DNA of 64,000 nt, taken from positions 54,311 to 118,310 of the forward strand of contig CAYFVM010000004.1 of NCBI GenBank assembly GCA_964346725.1, written 5' to 3'. Below the pieces are notes generated by a model, which saw nothing but the letters and a program-made list of their open reading frames with translations, did not search any database and was not told where the DNA came from. The translations under genes were made by a program, and so were the position numbers. Positions 34,635-43,972 of the stretch are shown one piece after another. Position 1 is the stretch's first letter. Each line of letters opens with the position of its first letter. The DNA comes from UBA1715 sp964346725 (lineage in GTDB: Bacteria > Bacteroidota > Bacteroidia > Bacteroidales > UBA1715).

Positions 34635-35831
34635 ATGAAACAGTATTGTATCATCACATTGCTTTTATTATCGCTTTTCGTCAACGCACAAGAAAAGGAC
34701 TCTATTACTTTCAACCAAAAGTTCGATACCACTTCTTTTGAACCAGTACAAGATTCCTCTACTCTTTCTCAAGAAAAAGCATCTCCCAATATCATAGATA
34801 GAGCAATGCAACTTTTTGAGTATGAAAACGGACGTACTTCAATGAAATATTATCCGAGCCTCGCAATAGATCCGGCAAGTGGAGTGCAAATAGGTGCGTT
34901 ATCGCTCCTTTCTGTCATTCCACGCGAGAACAAAAAACTGCGTTTTTATCGACCTACGTGTATCTCAACACATGTATCGTATTCTACAAAAAATTGGCTC
35001 AATTTAAAATCTGATATGCGAATTTTTACCAAACATGGATTTGTGGTAAACAATCTTGTGCAATATCAAATTTCTCCCGATAAATTCTATGGTATTGGGA
35101 ATGACACTCTCAATACAAAACCAATATCTTTTGATACGAAAGACTTTCAATTAAGTGGAAATATCTCAAAAAGCCTTTCTTCGGTATGCTATTTAGGGTT
35201 TGTGTTTGACATCTCATATCGCACGTATCAAGCTATTAAGGCTTCCGAGATAGATTCTCTTCCGGTACAAAAAAACAAATTGCTTTTAGGCTTTGGTCCC
35301 CACTTTACCTTTGACCGTCGCGATAACGTAAACTATCCGGCTCGCGGTGAGTATATTACGCTTGATATCAAATATTTTACTCCTCATGACAAAAAAAAAT
35401 ACTCGTTTATCAAAGTTGAAATTGATGCAAGAAACTATGTAACCCTCTACAAAGATTTTATTTTGGCTTCACAAGTATTTTTTGGCTACAGCAGTGGCGA
35501 CATACCATTTTATAGTCTGTATCAAATAGGCGGACAAACAAGACTTCGGGGCATTTCCAATAAATATATGTATATAGACAAGGGTGCTTATTTTGCTCAA
35601 TGTGAATTGAGAAAACACGTATGGAATCGATTTGGCGTTACCGTTTTTGGTGGCGTGGGAAACACGTACGAAACCTTTTCAGATATTGGAGATAATACAC
35701 TAAAATATGTCTATGGCGCAGGACTTCGCTTCCAAAGCGATACAAAAAATAGCATAAATTTACGCGTAGACTACGGAAGAGGGAGTTTCGGAGATTCCGG
35801 TATTTATATGACCATGCGCGAAGCATTTTAA
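34635..35831 (+). CDS. Outer-membrane barrel of the BamA/surface-antigen (Omp85) family, no POTRA domains
   Basis: 398 residues; the ATG at 34635 gives the signal peptide MKQYCIITLLLLSLFVNAQ. The C-terminal half matches the bacterial surface antigen domain: FTFDRRDNVNYPARGEY (about 235), IGGQTRLRG (about 303; the Omp85 lid-lock type (V/I)RG(Y/F)-like element) and a last strand ending in Phe (MTMREAF). No POTRA repeats fit in the short N-terminal part, so it is not BamA itself. It could insert or export a partner such as the upstream repeat protein; that is inference. Confidence 0.82.
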   Translation: MKQYCIITLLLLSLFVNAQEKDSITFNQKFDTTSFEPVQDSSTLSQEKASPNIIDRAMQLFEYENGRTSMKYYPSLAIDPASGVQIGALSLLSVIPRENKKLRFYRPTCISTHVSYSTKNWLNLKSDMRIFTKHGFVVNNLVQYQISPDKFYGIGNDTLNTKPISFDTKDFQLSGNISKSLSSVCYLGFVFDISYRTYQAIKASEIDSLPVQKNKLLLGFGPHFTFDRRDNVNYPARGEYITLDIKYFTPHDKKKYSFIKVEIDARNYVTLYKDFILASQVFFGYSSGDIPFYSLYQIGGQTRLRGISNKYMYIDKGAYFAQCELRKHVWNRFGVTVFGGVGNTYETFSDIGDNTLKYVYGAGLRFQSDTKNSINLRVDYGRGSFGDSGIYMTMREAF

Positions 35832-35873
35832 TATATTGACGAAATAGTATACTTTTACAAAAAAATAGTACTG

Positions 35874-38306
35874 ATGAAAATCAATTTTAAATCACTCAAC
35901 TACAAGCAAATAGTTTTAAGTCTTGCAATCATTGCTGGATTTGCAATGATGTCACTCATATACTTTCAACCAATTCTTGAGGGTAAGTCATTACGCCAAC
36001 ACGATGTGATGCAATATCAAGGTATGTCAAAAGAATCCAAAGACTATGAAGAAGAAACTGGCGAAACGCAACTTTGGACAAATGGAGCTTTTGGTGGTAT
36101 GCCAACATACCTTATTCAAATAGCAACAGACAATATGGTGACTCATATACACCATATTTTCCACACTACATACAAAAATCCGCAAATGTTTGCTATTATG
36201 TATTTCGTCTTTTTTTTCCTAGCCTTGCTTTTAATGGACATCCCAATATGGCTAGCAATGCTTGGAGCCTTATTTTATGGTTTTTCTTCATACTTCTATA
36301 TAATACTTGAAGCGGGGCACATGACCAAAGCGGCAGCAATAGGATATATGCCTCTTGTAATTGCCTCGGTTTATGCCACCTATCAACCCAAAAAGATATG
36401 GTTAGGAGCTGGTTTATTTTCATTGACATTAGCTCTGCAACTAATCGTAAATCACCCGCAGATAACCTACTACACTGCATTTTTATGCCTTACTTTGGTT
36501 TGCTGCGAACTATATGAAGCAATTAAAGCAAAAGATTCATTCTTTAAACAATTTATAAAGCCTTCTCTGCTTTTGCTCGTTGGAATTATGCTTGCTTTGG
36601 GTGCGAATTTCTGCAACCTATACATGATTTACGACTATGGAAAAGACTCTATCCGTGGAAAATCGGAGCTAACCGACCATACAAAAAATCAAACATCCGG
36701 CCTTGACAAAGATTATGCTACTGCGTGGAGCTATGGAATTGATGAAACCATAAATCTACTTGTTCCAAACTTCAAGGGTGGTGCTTCAAATGGTGAGCTC
36801 AGCAAAGAATCTGAAACATACAAAACACTTAAACAATATGGCGTTCCAAATGCAACTAATATTATCAAAGGAATGCCTACATACTGGGGCGAGCAACCTA
36901 TCACCTCAGGCCCTGTCTATATAGGAGCTATTGTTATATTTCTCTTTATTTTTGGTCTTCTCTACGTTACAGGGCCTCTAAAATGGGGAATCCTAATTAT
37001 CTCGGCCTTGTCTATTGCATTGGCATGGGGACACAATTTTATGTTCCTTTCCAACATATTCCTCGAATTTTTCCCAGGCTACAACAAATTCCGCACGGTT
37101 TCTATGATTCTTGTGATTGTGGAATTTACGATGCCTCTTTTGGCTATTATGGCCGTCAAAAAATTCATGGAAGATGAAGACAAAACCGCTGCTTTCAAAA
37201 AGTTAGGAATTGCGTTTGGTATTGTAGTTGGATTCTTACTCATCTGCATTTTTACCACCGGGTTGTGGTCATTCCAAGGAATGCACGACAAAGAAATGCT
37301 TCCCGAATGGCTTTTACCTTCTCTTGAAGCAGACCGCAAAGCAATGATGGTAAGCGATTTATGGCGTTCTCTACTTATTGTATCTGCAACATTTGTGGTA
37401 TTTACCATTTATCGTTTTGAGAAAATGAAAGCAGTGCCCGCAATCATGGTACTAGCAGCCATTACCATAATTGATTTATGGCCGGTAAATAAGCGCTACC
37501 TTAACGATGATGATTTCAGTAAAACAACAAAAAACGCATTCCGACCAACAGAAGCTGACTTGCAAATATTACAAGATACCGCATTAGATTATCGTGTGAT
37601 TAACTTCACAGTGAGTCCGTTTAATGATGGCTCAACTTCCTATTTCCACAAATCAGTGGGTGGCTACCATGGAGCAAAAATGAGACGATACCAAGAACTA
37701 ATTGATTCTTGTTTATCAAAAAATAATATGCAGGTATATAATATGCTCAACACCAAATATTTCATAGTACCCGACGAAAAGGGAAAACCCACGGCAAGAC
37801 AAAACCCAGGAGCACTTGGGAATGCTTGGTTTGTAAAAAATGTTCAGATAGTACCAAATGCTGACGCAGAAATAGGCGCTCTCAAAACATTTAATCCTAC
37901 TCAAGAAGCTATCGTTGACAAACGTTTCACTCTATCTGACACCACGTTTGCGATAGACTCTGCTGCATCAATTAAACTTGATTCGTATGCTCCAATGGAG
38001 ATGCGCTACACAACAAACAATGCCTATAAAAGCGTTGCCATTTTCTCCGAAATATATTATGACAAAGGTTGGAATGCCTATATAGATGGTGAACTTATGC
38101 CTCACTTTAGAGCAAATTACGTTTTGCGTGGATTGGAAATTCCTGCGGGGAAACACGAGATTGTATTCAAATTTGAACCTCAACAATATTTTTGGGCAAA
38201 TAAAATATCTCTCACCATATCAAGTCTACTCTTACTTGGCGTACTCATCATACTTGTTTTGGACATTCGTAAATTTTTATTGCGACAAAACAATGAACTA
38301 GCATAA
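35874..38306 (+). CDS. YfhO-family polytopic membrane protein
   Basis: 810 residues with about twelve helices in two blocks (about 10-520 and a last helix near 790) and a periplasmic C-terminal domain. The first loop has LRQHDVMQYQGMSKE and the short GGMPTYL motif typical of Bacteroidetes YfhO proteins. In Bacillus and Listeria YfhO is tied to glycosylation of teichoic acid as a GT-C fold enzyme; the role in Bacteroidetes is less clear. Its stop codon overlaps the next start by one base (TAATG), so it is translationally linked to the flippase downstream. Confidence 0.86.
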   Translation: MKINFKSLNYKQIVLSLAIIAGFAMMSLIYFQPILEGKSLRQHDVMQYQGMSKESKDYEEETGETQLWTNGAFGGMPTYLIQIATDNMVTHIHHIFHTTYKNPQMFAIMYFVFFFLALLLMDIPIWLAMLGALFYGFSSYFYIILEAGHMTKAAAIGYMPLVIASVYATYQPKKIWLGAGLFSLTLALQLIVNHPQITYYTAFLCLTLVCCELYEAIKAKDSFFKQFIKPSLLLLVGIMLALGANFCNLYMIYDYGKDSIRGKSELTDHTKNQTSGLDKDYATAWSYGIDETINLLVPNFKGGASNGELSKESETYKTLKQYGVPNATNIIKGMPTYWGEQPITSGPVYIGAIVIFLFIFGLLYVTGPLKWGILIISALSIALAWGHNFMFLSNIFLEFFPGYNKFRTVSMILVIVEFTMPLLAIMAVKKFMEDEDKTAAFKKLGIAFGIVVGFLLICIFTTGLWSFQGMHDKEMLPEWLLPSLEADRKAMMVSDLWRSLLIVSATFVVFTIYRFEKMKAVPAIMVLAAITIIDLWPVNKRYLNDDDFSKTTKNAFRPTEADLQILQDTALDYRVINFTVSPFNDGSTSYFHKSVGGYHGAKMRRYQELIDSCLSKNNMQVYNMLNTKYFIVPDEKGKPTARQNPGALGNAWFVKNVQIVPNADAEIGALKTFNPTQEAIVDKRFTLSDTTFAIDSAASIKLDSYAPMEMRYTTNNAYKSVAIFSEIYYDKGWNAYIDGELMPHFRANYVLRGLEIPAGKHEIVFKFEPQQYFWANKISLTISSLLLLGVLIILVLDIRKFLLRQNNELA

Positions 38307-39799
38307 TGGGAATAGTTCGTACACAATCTATTGTAGGTTCGTTCCTTATTTATTTTGGAGCGGGCCTAGGTTTTGTTACGAGTGCACTATTGCTTCCGCA
38401 TTATCTTGATGCAGAACAAATTGGATTGATAAACTTGTTGATAACGTATGGTGCTCTATTTGCGCAACTCGCTTCGGCTGGATTTACCAACACCATAACC
38501 AAAATGTTCCCCTATTTTCGAAACAACGAACAACAACATAATGGCTTTTTATTTCTGACGATTGCTGTCGTTTCGGTTGCTTCAATTATCACCATTGGCG
38601 TATTTTTCTTACTATATCCATTTATTATAAAAAATAGCAGCCAAGGGGTAAATCTTCTGAACGAATATGCGCTACTGATTCTTCCAATGTTTTTGTTCAT
38701 CGCACTATTCAATATATTTGACTTCTACACAAAAGCTCTCTACAAGGCCACTCGAGGGATTCTTTTAAAAGAAGTGGTATTGAGAATTTTTGCATTGCTT
38801 CTTATCGTTTTTTACATTTTCCAAATAATTAATTACAATCAATATGTGTATTGGTATGTTGCCACATATGGCATAATACTTATACTCTTAATAGTTCCTC
38901 TCATTTTCGAGAAACAATTCTCGCTCAAACCCAATTTTTCAATGATTGACCGACCAATGGCAAAAGAATTGGTACGAGTGAGCATATTCGGCATCATTAT
39001 TTCATCAACAAATATTCTCGTGATAAACATTGACAGAATAATGATAGAAAAATTGGCCATTGATAATCCGTTGGCACAAGTTGGTATCTATTCTACCTGT
39101 TCGTATTTTGCAACCATGGTGGTACTTGCCGGTCGCCCATTACAAAAAATTTCCTCTACATTAATAGCTGAAGCATGGAAACGAAAAGATATGCTACAAC
39201 TCCAAACACTATATACTAAAAGTAGCATTACACAATTAATTATAGGAACACTCATATTTTTCGGTCTTTGCGTCAATCTTGATTACATTTTTCAAATTAT
39301 TCCTGAAAAATATGAAAGTGGCAAATGGGTAATTATTTTCTTGGGATTGTTGTCGCTCAGCGACATGGCTGCTGGCGTAAACAAAGATATTGTAAGTAAT
39401 TCTCCTAACTACGAAAAATTGTCACATTGGACCGTGGGACTCATTATTGGTATAATTATTTTGAATATTATATTTATTCCAACGTATGGCATAACCGGAG
39501 CTGCAATTTCATCGTGCATAGCCCGGATTGTATATAACTATATAGCATTTCACTATGTGTACAAAAAATTCAATCTACAACCCTACTCTTTTGCGCACAT
39601 AAGAATTCTATTGATTGGAGCAATTGCTTTTGGACTCTGCTACTTTATCCCCGAAACTGATTTTCTTATTCCCAACATTCTCATAAAAAGTGGGTTGCTT
39701 ACGTTGCTATTCTGCATTGGCATCTATGCTTCGCACGTATCCGAAGATGTTGACGAACTTTCGGATGGTATATTGAAAAAAATCAGATTAAAGAAATAA
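38306..39799 (+). CDS. Polysaccharide flippase (Wzx/MATE-like)
   Basis: 497-residue membrane protein with 12 to 14 helices and few charged residues. It begins with the oligosaccharide-flippase pattern GSFLIYFGAGLGFVTSALLLPHYLDAEQIGLINL. Members move lipid-linked glycans across the inner membrane. Overlap with the YfhO gene suggests both work on the same surface glycan; neither a glycan cluster nor a ligase gene is present in the window. It ends 19 bases before the convergent DUF2185 gene. Confidence 0.88.
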   Translation: MGIVRTQSIVGSFLIYFGAGLGFVTSALLLPHYLDAEQIGLINLLITYGALFAQLASAGFTNTITKMFPYFRNNEQQHNGFLFLTIAVVSVASIITIGVFFLLYPFIIKNSSQGVNLLNEYALLILPMFLFIALFNIFDFYTKALYKATRGILLKEVVLRIFALLLIVFYIFQIINYNQYVYWYVATYGIILILLIVPLIFEKQFSLKPNFSMIDRPMAKELVRVSIFGIIISSTNILVINIDRIMIEKLAIDNPLAQVGIYSTCSYFATMVVLAGRPLQKISSTLIAEAWKRKDMLQLQTLYTKSSITQLIIGTLIFFGLCVNLDYIFQIIPEKYESGKWVIIFLGLLSLSDMAAGVNKDIVSNSPNYEKLSHWTVGLIIGIIILNIIFIPTYGITGAAISSCIARIVYNYIAFHYVYKKFNLQPYSFAHIRILLIGAIAFGLCYFIPETDFLIPNILIKSGLLTLLFCIGIYASHVSEDVDELSDGILKKIRLKK

Positions 39800-39818
39800 G
39801 GAAACTCCCGCACTGATT

Positions 39819-40148
39819 CTAGTAGTTTTGAAACTCATCAGTACCCTCTATTCGTTCCAATTCTGTACCAATTTTACGCTTTAGATAAGGAATAATAGCA
39901 CTATCAAGATTTGCAACATAATTTACATCAAACATCATGAAACGTTGTGTATCATCTAGATATTCATCAGATTCGTCACCCGCAAGAAAACGCCAACCAC
40001 TATCATCTTCATCTTCTTTTTCTTCGCGATACATAAAACCAACCTTTTCCCCATCTACGGTAATTCTATCCGATGCAATGCAATATCCCATTGGTTTTAT
40101 CAAATCTTTTATGTCCTCAAATTGTAGTTTGTATTTGTTGTTAGCCAT
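39819..40148 (-). CDS. DUF2185 domain protein
   Basis: 109 residues from MANNKYKLQF; an upstream in-frame ATG is ignored because the added residues are unlike the family. The whole chain fits DUF2185: GYCIASDRITVDGEKVGFMYRE (about 20-42), SGWRFLAGDESDEYLDD (about 52-68) and a C-terminal helix. Members occur alone or as immunity-type proteins in toxin loci; no toxin gene is next to this one. The protein is acidic and cytoplasmic. A TACTTTTG on the minus strand at 40187-40194 could be its -7 element. Confidence 0.75.
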   Translation of the reverse strand: MANNKYKLQFEDIKDLIKPMGYCIASDRITVDGEKVGFMYREEKEDEDDSGWRFLAGDESDEYLDDTQRFMMFDVNYVANLDSAIIPYLKRKIGTELERIEGTDEFQNY

Positions 40149-40282
40149 ATCTTGAATTTTAAGCAAAACTACAAGTTTTCGTTGTACAAAAGTATATTCG
40201 TCACACAAAATATATGAGTAAACGAATTTCAACACAATTTTTCCGTACATTGCAACGTATATACTTAAAAAAAAAGAAAGAT

Positions 40283-40711
40283 ATGAGTTTAAAAGATTTT
40301 TTAATTGGAGCTGGAACTGCTATAGTAGGAGTTGCTCTCGGTGCAGCAATCGTGTGTTGCTGCTGCAATAATTGCGGAGAAAAAGGTATGGGAAAACGTT
40401 GCGACAAGCAAGCACCTTGCTACGAACAAAGAGACTGTCCTCGTTCAGATGAGTATCGCTCATGCCCCAAAGCCGACAAACCTTGTGTTATGAAAATGGC
40501 CAAAGAACTTGGGCTAAGCGACGAACAAATGGTTCAAGTAAAAGCGTTGCAAAAAGCAAAACGCGAAGCTGCAAAAGCTGATCGTGAAAAATTTGAAACA
40601 GAATTTCAAAAAATTTTGAACGACGAACAAAAAGCAAAATACAACGAAATAATCTCAGCCTTTGGACAAAAAAAATACCCTAAAGAACAAACTCCTGAGA
40701 TGGAGGAATAA
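40283..40711 (+). CDS. Membrane-anchored Cys-rich protein with Spy/CpxP-like helices
   Basis: 142 residues. The ATG at 40283 gives a short N-terminus and a glycine/alanine-rich helix (LIGAGTAIVGVALGAAIV, about 8-25) that ends in a run of four cysteines plus a fifth (CCCCNNC). A further stretch to about residue 68 holds five more cysteines. The rest is helical with LGLSDEQMVQVKALQKAKR and ILNDEQKAKY, spaced like the LTxxQ motifs of Spy/CpxP/ZraP proteins. A metal or envelope-stress role is plausible but unproven. The gene is ended by a strong hairpin. Confidence 0.65.
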   Translation: MSLKDFLIGAGTAIVGVALGAAIVCCCCNNCGEKGMGKRCDKQAPCYEQRDCPRSDEYRSCPKADKPCVMKMAKELGLSDEQMVQVKALQKAKREAAKADREKFETEFQKILNDEQKAKYNEIISAFGQKKYPKEQTPEMEE

Positions 40712-40733
40712 AAATCAACTTTCAAAAAGAAGG

Positions 40734-40764
40734 GCCTTGCATAAATTTTATGCAAGGCTTTTTT
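40734..40764 (+). terminator. Terminator after the Cys-rich gene
   Basis: GCCTTGCATAAA (40734-40745) and TTTATGCAAGGC (40747-40758) form a 12-bp near-perfect stem followed by six T. The metK promoter begins two bases later. Confidence 0.88.
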
Positions 40765-40765
40765 A

Positions 40766-40794
40766 TTGTAAAACAAATTTTAATACTATATTTG
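40766..40794 (+). promoter_or_regulatory. metK promoter
   Basis: TTG (40766-40768), 18 bases, TATATTTG (40787-40794). It implies transcription from about 40801 and so a leader of roughly 115 bases before metK, which contains the SAM-II-like element. Confidence 0.8.
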
Positions 40795-40800
40795 TGCAAT

Positions 40801-40855
40801 TCTAGTGGAAAGATTTGAGTTGATTGCAACCACACAAAAAAATGCTAAAACGGCA
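40801..40855 (+). promoter_or_regulatory. SAM-II-type riboswitch in the metK leader
   Basis: The first bases of the leader match the SAM-II (metA, SAM-alpha) aptamer as I know it from its crystal structure. The conserved block GATTTGA-N4-ATTGCAA is at 40812-40829, flanked by P1 (GTGG 40805-40808 with CCAC 40830-40833). The second block, AAAAAATGCTAAAACGG, ends at 40852. GTTG in the loop can pair with CGGC at its 3' end (two G-U pairs) as the expected pseudoknot. A weak hairpin (AGAA/TTCT, about 40855-40868) and a T run follow and could be the switch. The element fits metK, since SAM is the product. Confidence 0.75.
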
Positions 40856-40914
40856 GAAGGTTCGTTCTCCATTCATTTTTTTCCCATTGTTTATTTTTTA
40901 AATTTTATGTACGT

Positions 40915-42198
40915 ATGGGATACTTTTTTTCTTCCGAATCAGTTTCAGAAGGTCATCCAGACAAAGTTGCCGATCAAATTTCCGATGCGGTTCTTGATAA
41001 CCTTCTTGCACAAGATGCAAATTCAAAAGTTGCATGTGAAACATTGGTAACAACCGGTCAAGTTATTATTGCCGGAGAAATTAAAACTACAGCACGAATT
41101 AACGAACAAGCAATCGTTCGCCAAGTAATCAAACGAATAGGCTACACCAAAAGTGAATACAAGTTCGACAGCGAATCATGCGGTATTCTTAATGCTCTTC
41201 ACGGACAATCTCCCGACATTAATCGTGGTGTTGAGCGTAAAGAATCGTACGACCAAGGTGCCGGCGACCAAGGAATGATGTTTGGTTACGCATGTAACGA
41301 AACCGAAAGTTTGATGCCAATTTCTCTTGACATGTCGCACAATCTATTGATTGAATTGGCTGAAATTCGTCGCGAAGGCAAAAAAATGAAATACTTGCGC
41401 CCTGATTCTAAATCACAAGTTACAATAGAATACGATGACAATAATTGTCCATTGCGTGTTGATACGATTGTGATTTCAACTCAACATGATGAATTTATTG
41501 TTGATCCAAAAAATCAGTTGAAAGCAGACGAAGATATGGTTGCTACCATTAAACAAGACATTAAAAATGTACTCCTTCCTCGCCTACTTAAAAAGCATCC
41601 TGAATACAAAAAACTTTTAAAAGGCGATTTCAATTTGTTGGTAAACCCTACGGGAAAATTCGTAATTGGCGGTCCTTACGGTGATACCGGACTTACGGGA
41701 CGTAAAATCATAGTTGATACCTATGGTGGCAAGGGCGCTCATGGTGGTGGCGCATTTTCTGGAAAAGATCCTTCAAAAGTTGACCGTTCAGCTGCATACG
41801 CTGCTCGCCATTTGGCAAAAAATCTTGTTGCAGCTGGTTTAGCTGACGAAATTCTTGTACAAGTTGCCTACGCTATTGGTGTTGCAGAACCTATGAATCT
41901 TTGTGTAAACACCTACGGAACAGCCAAAGTAAAAATGACTGATGGCGAAATAGCAAAGAAAATTACCGAAAGCAAAATCTTTGACATGCGTCCGAAAGCA
42001 ATTGAAGACCGCTTAAAACTTCGCAATCCTATCTATGAAGAAACTGCTTCGTATGGTCACATGGGAAGAACTCCACAGATGGTGAGCAAAACATTCAAAG
42101 GAATTGACGGAAAAGAGTTCACCAAAAAAGTTGAACTTTTTACGTGGGAAAAAATTGATAAAGTAAACGATGTGAAGAAGCTTTTTAAACTCAAATAG
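40915..42198 (+). CDS. metK: S-adenosylmethionine synthetase
   Basis: Makes SAM from methionine and ATP. 427 residues with the expected signatures: EGHPDKVADQISDAVLD (about 12-28), GAGDQG (about 118), GGPYGDTGLTGRKI (about 255), GGGAFSGKDPSKVDRSAAY (about 278-296) and MNLCVNTYG near 325. A central insertion (about 165-215) is longer than in E. coli MetK but is common in Bacteroidetes. The ATG follows ACGT, a start context repeated in this window. The gene is preceded by a SAM-II-like leader and ended by a strong hairpin. Confidence 0.97.
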   Translation: MGYFFSSESVSEGHPDKVADQISDAVLDNLLAQDANSKVACETLVTTGQVIIAGEIKTTARINEQAIVRQVIKRIGYTKSEYKFDSESCGILNALHGQSPDINRGVERKESYDQGAGDQGMMFGYACNETESLMPISLDMSHNLLIELAEIRREGKKMKYLRPDSKSQVTIEYDDNNCPLRVDTIVISTQHDEFIVDPKNQLKADEDMVATIKQDIKNVLLPRLLKKHPEYKKLLKGDFNLLVNPTGKFVIGGPYGDTGLTGRKIIVDTYGGKGAHGGGAFSGKDPSKVDRSAAYAARHLAKNLVAAGLADEILVQVAYAIGVAEPMNLCVNTYGTAKVKMTDGEIAKKITESKIFDMRPKAIEDRLKLRNPIYEETASYGHMGRTPQMVSKTFKGIDGKEFTKKVELFTWEKIDKVNDVKKLFKLK

Positions 42199-42221
42199 TT
42201 TCTTACGAACACATTTATATG

Positions 42222-42256
42222 AATAGATAAAGGGTAAAGCCCTTTATCTATTTTTT
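42222..42256. terminator. Bidirectional terminator between metK and recJ
   Basis: A perfect 13-bp stem (AATAGATAAAGGG 42222-42234 with CCCTTTATCTATT 42240-42252), loop TAAAG, then a T run. The recJ stop codon (CTA at 42248-42250) lies inside the stem. Confidence 0.9.
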
Positions 42257-43972
42257 ATTTCCCACAATGTCTTTTACCTCAAGATTGAGACGTTTCTCTC
42301 CTCGGAATTGGTCAAGAGATATTGTGAAACAAACATCAAAGGAATCATTTGAAGAAATAGCATTCCATTTTTCTGCCATACCAAAACCCACAAACGACAA
42401 GGTTCTCCCATTTTCATTTTCTAAGCAAAAACGCATATGGGAATACTCTTTCCCAATTTTCACAGAGCCATTGTCGTACATGTCTCGAATCACAAATACC
42501 GGATTCATGTTTTGAGGACCAAAAGGAGCTAATTTCTCTAATTGTTCGTAAAATTCAAAGGTAACATCTTCTGCTTCCAACTCCGCATCTATCGTTATTT
42601 CGGGCTGCATCTGAGACTCTTGTATTGTAGAACTTACTGCTTCTTCAAAACGCACTTTAAACTTCTCCAAATCACTTTTTAGAAGTGTAAGTCCTGCTGC
42701 AAAACGATGTCCTCCAAAAGCCACTAAGCAATCGGAACAACTATCAATCGCCGCATATAAATCAAAATCACCTACCGAACGTGCTGATCCAGTTATTTTT
42801 TCACCATCGCCACAAAGAATTATGGTTGGTTTGTAATACGTTTCTATAACTCTTGATGCGACAATACCCACAACACCTTTGTGCCACGATGCATCATACA
42901 ATACGGTTGATTTTGCCTGCTGCATTGATTCACTTTCATAAATCATCTGCAAAGCTGTTTGCGTAATATTTTTGTCAAATTCACGACGAATATGATTGTA
43001 TTCTTCAATTGCAGTGCAATATTTTTGCGCATCCTCCTCTGTAGTTGCTGTTAGCAGTGAAATTACATCTCGTGCCGACTTTATTCGTCCTGCGGCATTG
43101 ATTTTCGGAGATATTTTAAACACGATATCGCTCACCGACAACGATTCTACTTCACTCAATCCTGAATGTTCTAGCAAGACTCGCACCGGTAACAAAACCT
43201 TGTTTTTCATCTGCATTTTCAGTAGCCCGAAACGCATCAGAACGCGATTTTCATCAACTATTGGCACAATGTCGGATGCTATACTTATTGCAACGTAGTC
43301 GAGGTAACAATTGAGTTGCTCTTTAATTTGTTGCAGTGTGTAATTTTTTCGTAAACAGTACGCATACAGAAACTTATATCCAACACCACAACCTGAAAGT
43401 TCTTTAAAAGGATACTCACAATCATGCCGTTTGGGATCAAGTATAGCGTATGCATTGGGGAGCGTTTCGCCTTGATTGTGATGGTCACAGACAATTACAT
43501 CAATACCACGTTCTTGAACGTACGCAATGGCTTCGTTGGCTTTAATGCCACAGTCAAGCGATATGATTAACTGAAATTGTTGTTCAACAGCCCACTGCAT
43601 TCCCTGTTTTGAAAGACCATACCCCTCGGTATAACGGTCTGGGACATAGAAATCAACATTGCACTGCAAATCACGCAAGAAACTGTATATCAACGAAATA
43701 GCCGTTGTTCCATCTACGTCATAATCGCCATAGACCAATATTTTTTCATGACCATCAATTGCCCTCTCTAACCGATCTACGGACTTGTCCATGTCTTTCA
43801 TAATCCAAGGATTACGCAAGTCAGAAACATTTGGGCACAGGAAACGTGACAATTTCTCTTCCGTGTCTAAGCCTCGCGCATATAGTATTTCTCTGATTTT
43901 TGAATGGTGGTTTGTCGCAAAATCTTCAGGAACACTCACATCCCGTTTAGGGTATTTCCATATATAATTCAT
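42248..43972 (-). CDS. recJ: Single-strand-specific 5'-3' exonuclease RecJ
   Basis: 574-residue DHH nuclease for recombination and mismatch repair. Visible motifs: YGDYDVDGTTA (about residue 80), DCGIKANEA (about 135), CDHHNQGE with the DHH triad (about 160), DHHA1 motif GGHRFAAGL (about 405) and an OB-type end. Length fits the short RecJ form. The ATG overlaps the stop of the upstream nucleotidyltransferase gene (ATGA), so translation is coupled. The stop codon lies in the shared terminator stem. Confidence 0.95.
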   Translation of the reverse strand: MNYIWKYPKRDVSVPEDFATNHHSKIREILYARGLDTEEKLSRFLCPNVSDLRNPWIMKDMDKSVDRLERAIDGHEKILVYGDYDVDGTTAISLIYSFLRDLQCNVDFYVPDRYTEGYGLSKQGMQWAVEQQFQLIISLDCGIKANEAIAYVQERGIDVIVCDHHNQGETLPNAYAILDPKRHDCEYPFKELSGCGVGYKFLYAYCLRKNYTLQQIKEQLNCYLDYVAISIASDIVPIVDENRVLMRFGLLKMQMKNKVLLPVRVLLEHSGLSEVESLSVSDIVFKISPKINAAGRIKSARDVISLLTATTEEDAQKYCTAIEEYNHIRREFDKNITQTALQMIYESESMQQAKSTVLYDASWHKGVVGIVASRVIETYYKPTIILCGDGEKITGSARSVGDFDLYAAIDSCSDCLVAFGGHRFAAGLTLLKSDLEKFKVRFEEAVSSTIQESQMQPEITIDAELEAEDVTFEFYEQLEKLAPFGPQNMNPVFVIRDMYDNGSVKIGKEYSHMRFCLENENGRTLSFVGFGMAEKWNAISSNDSFDVCFTISLDQFRGEKRLNLEVKDIVGNKK

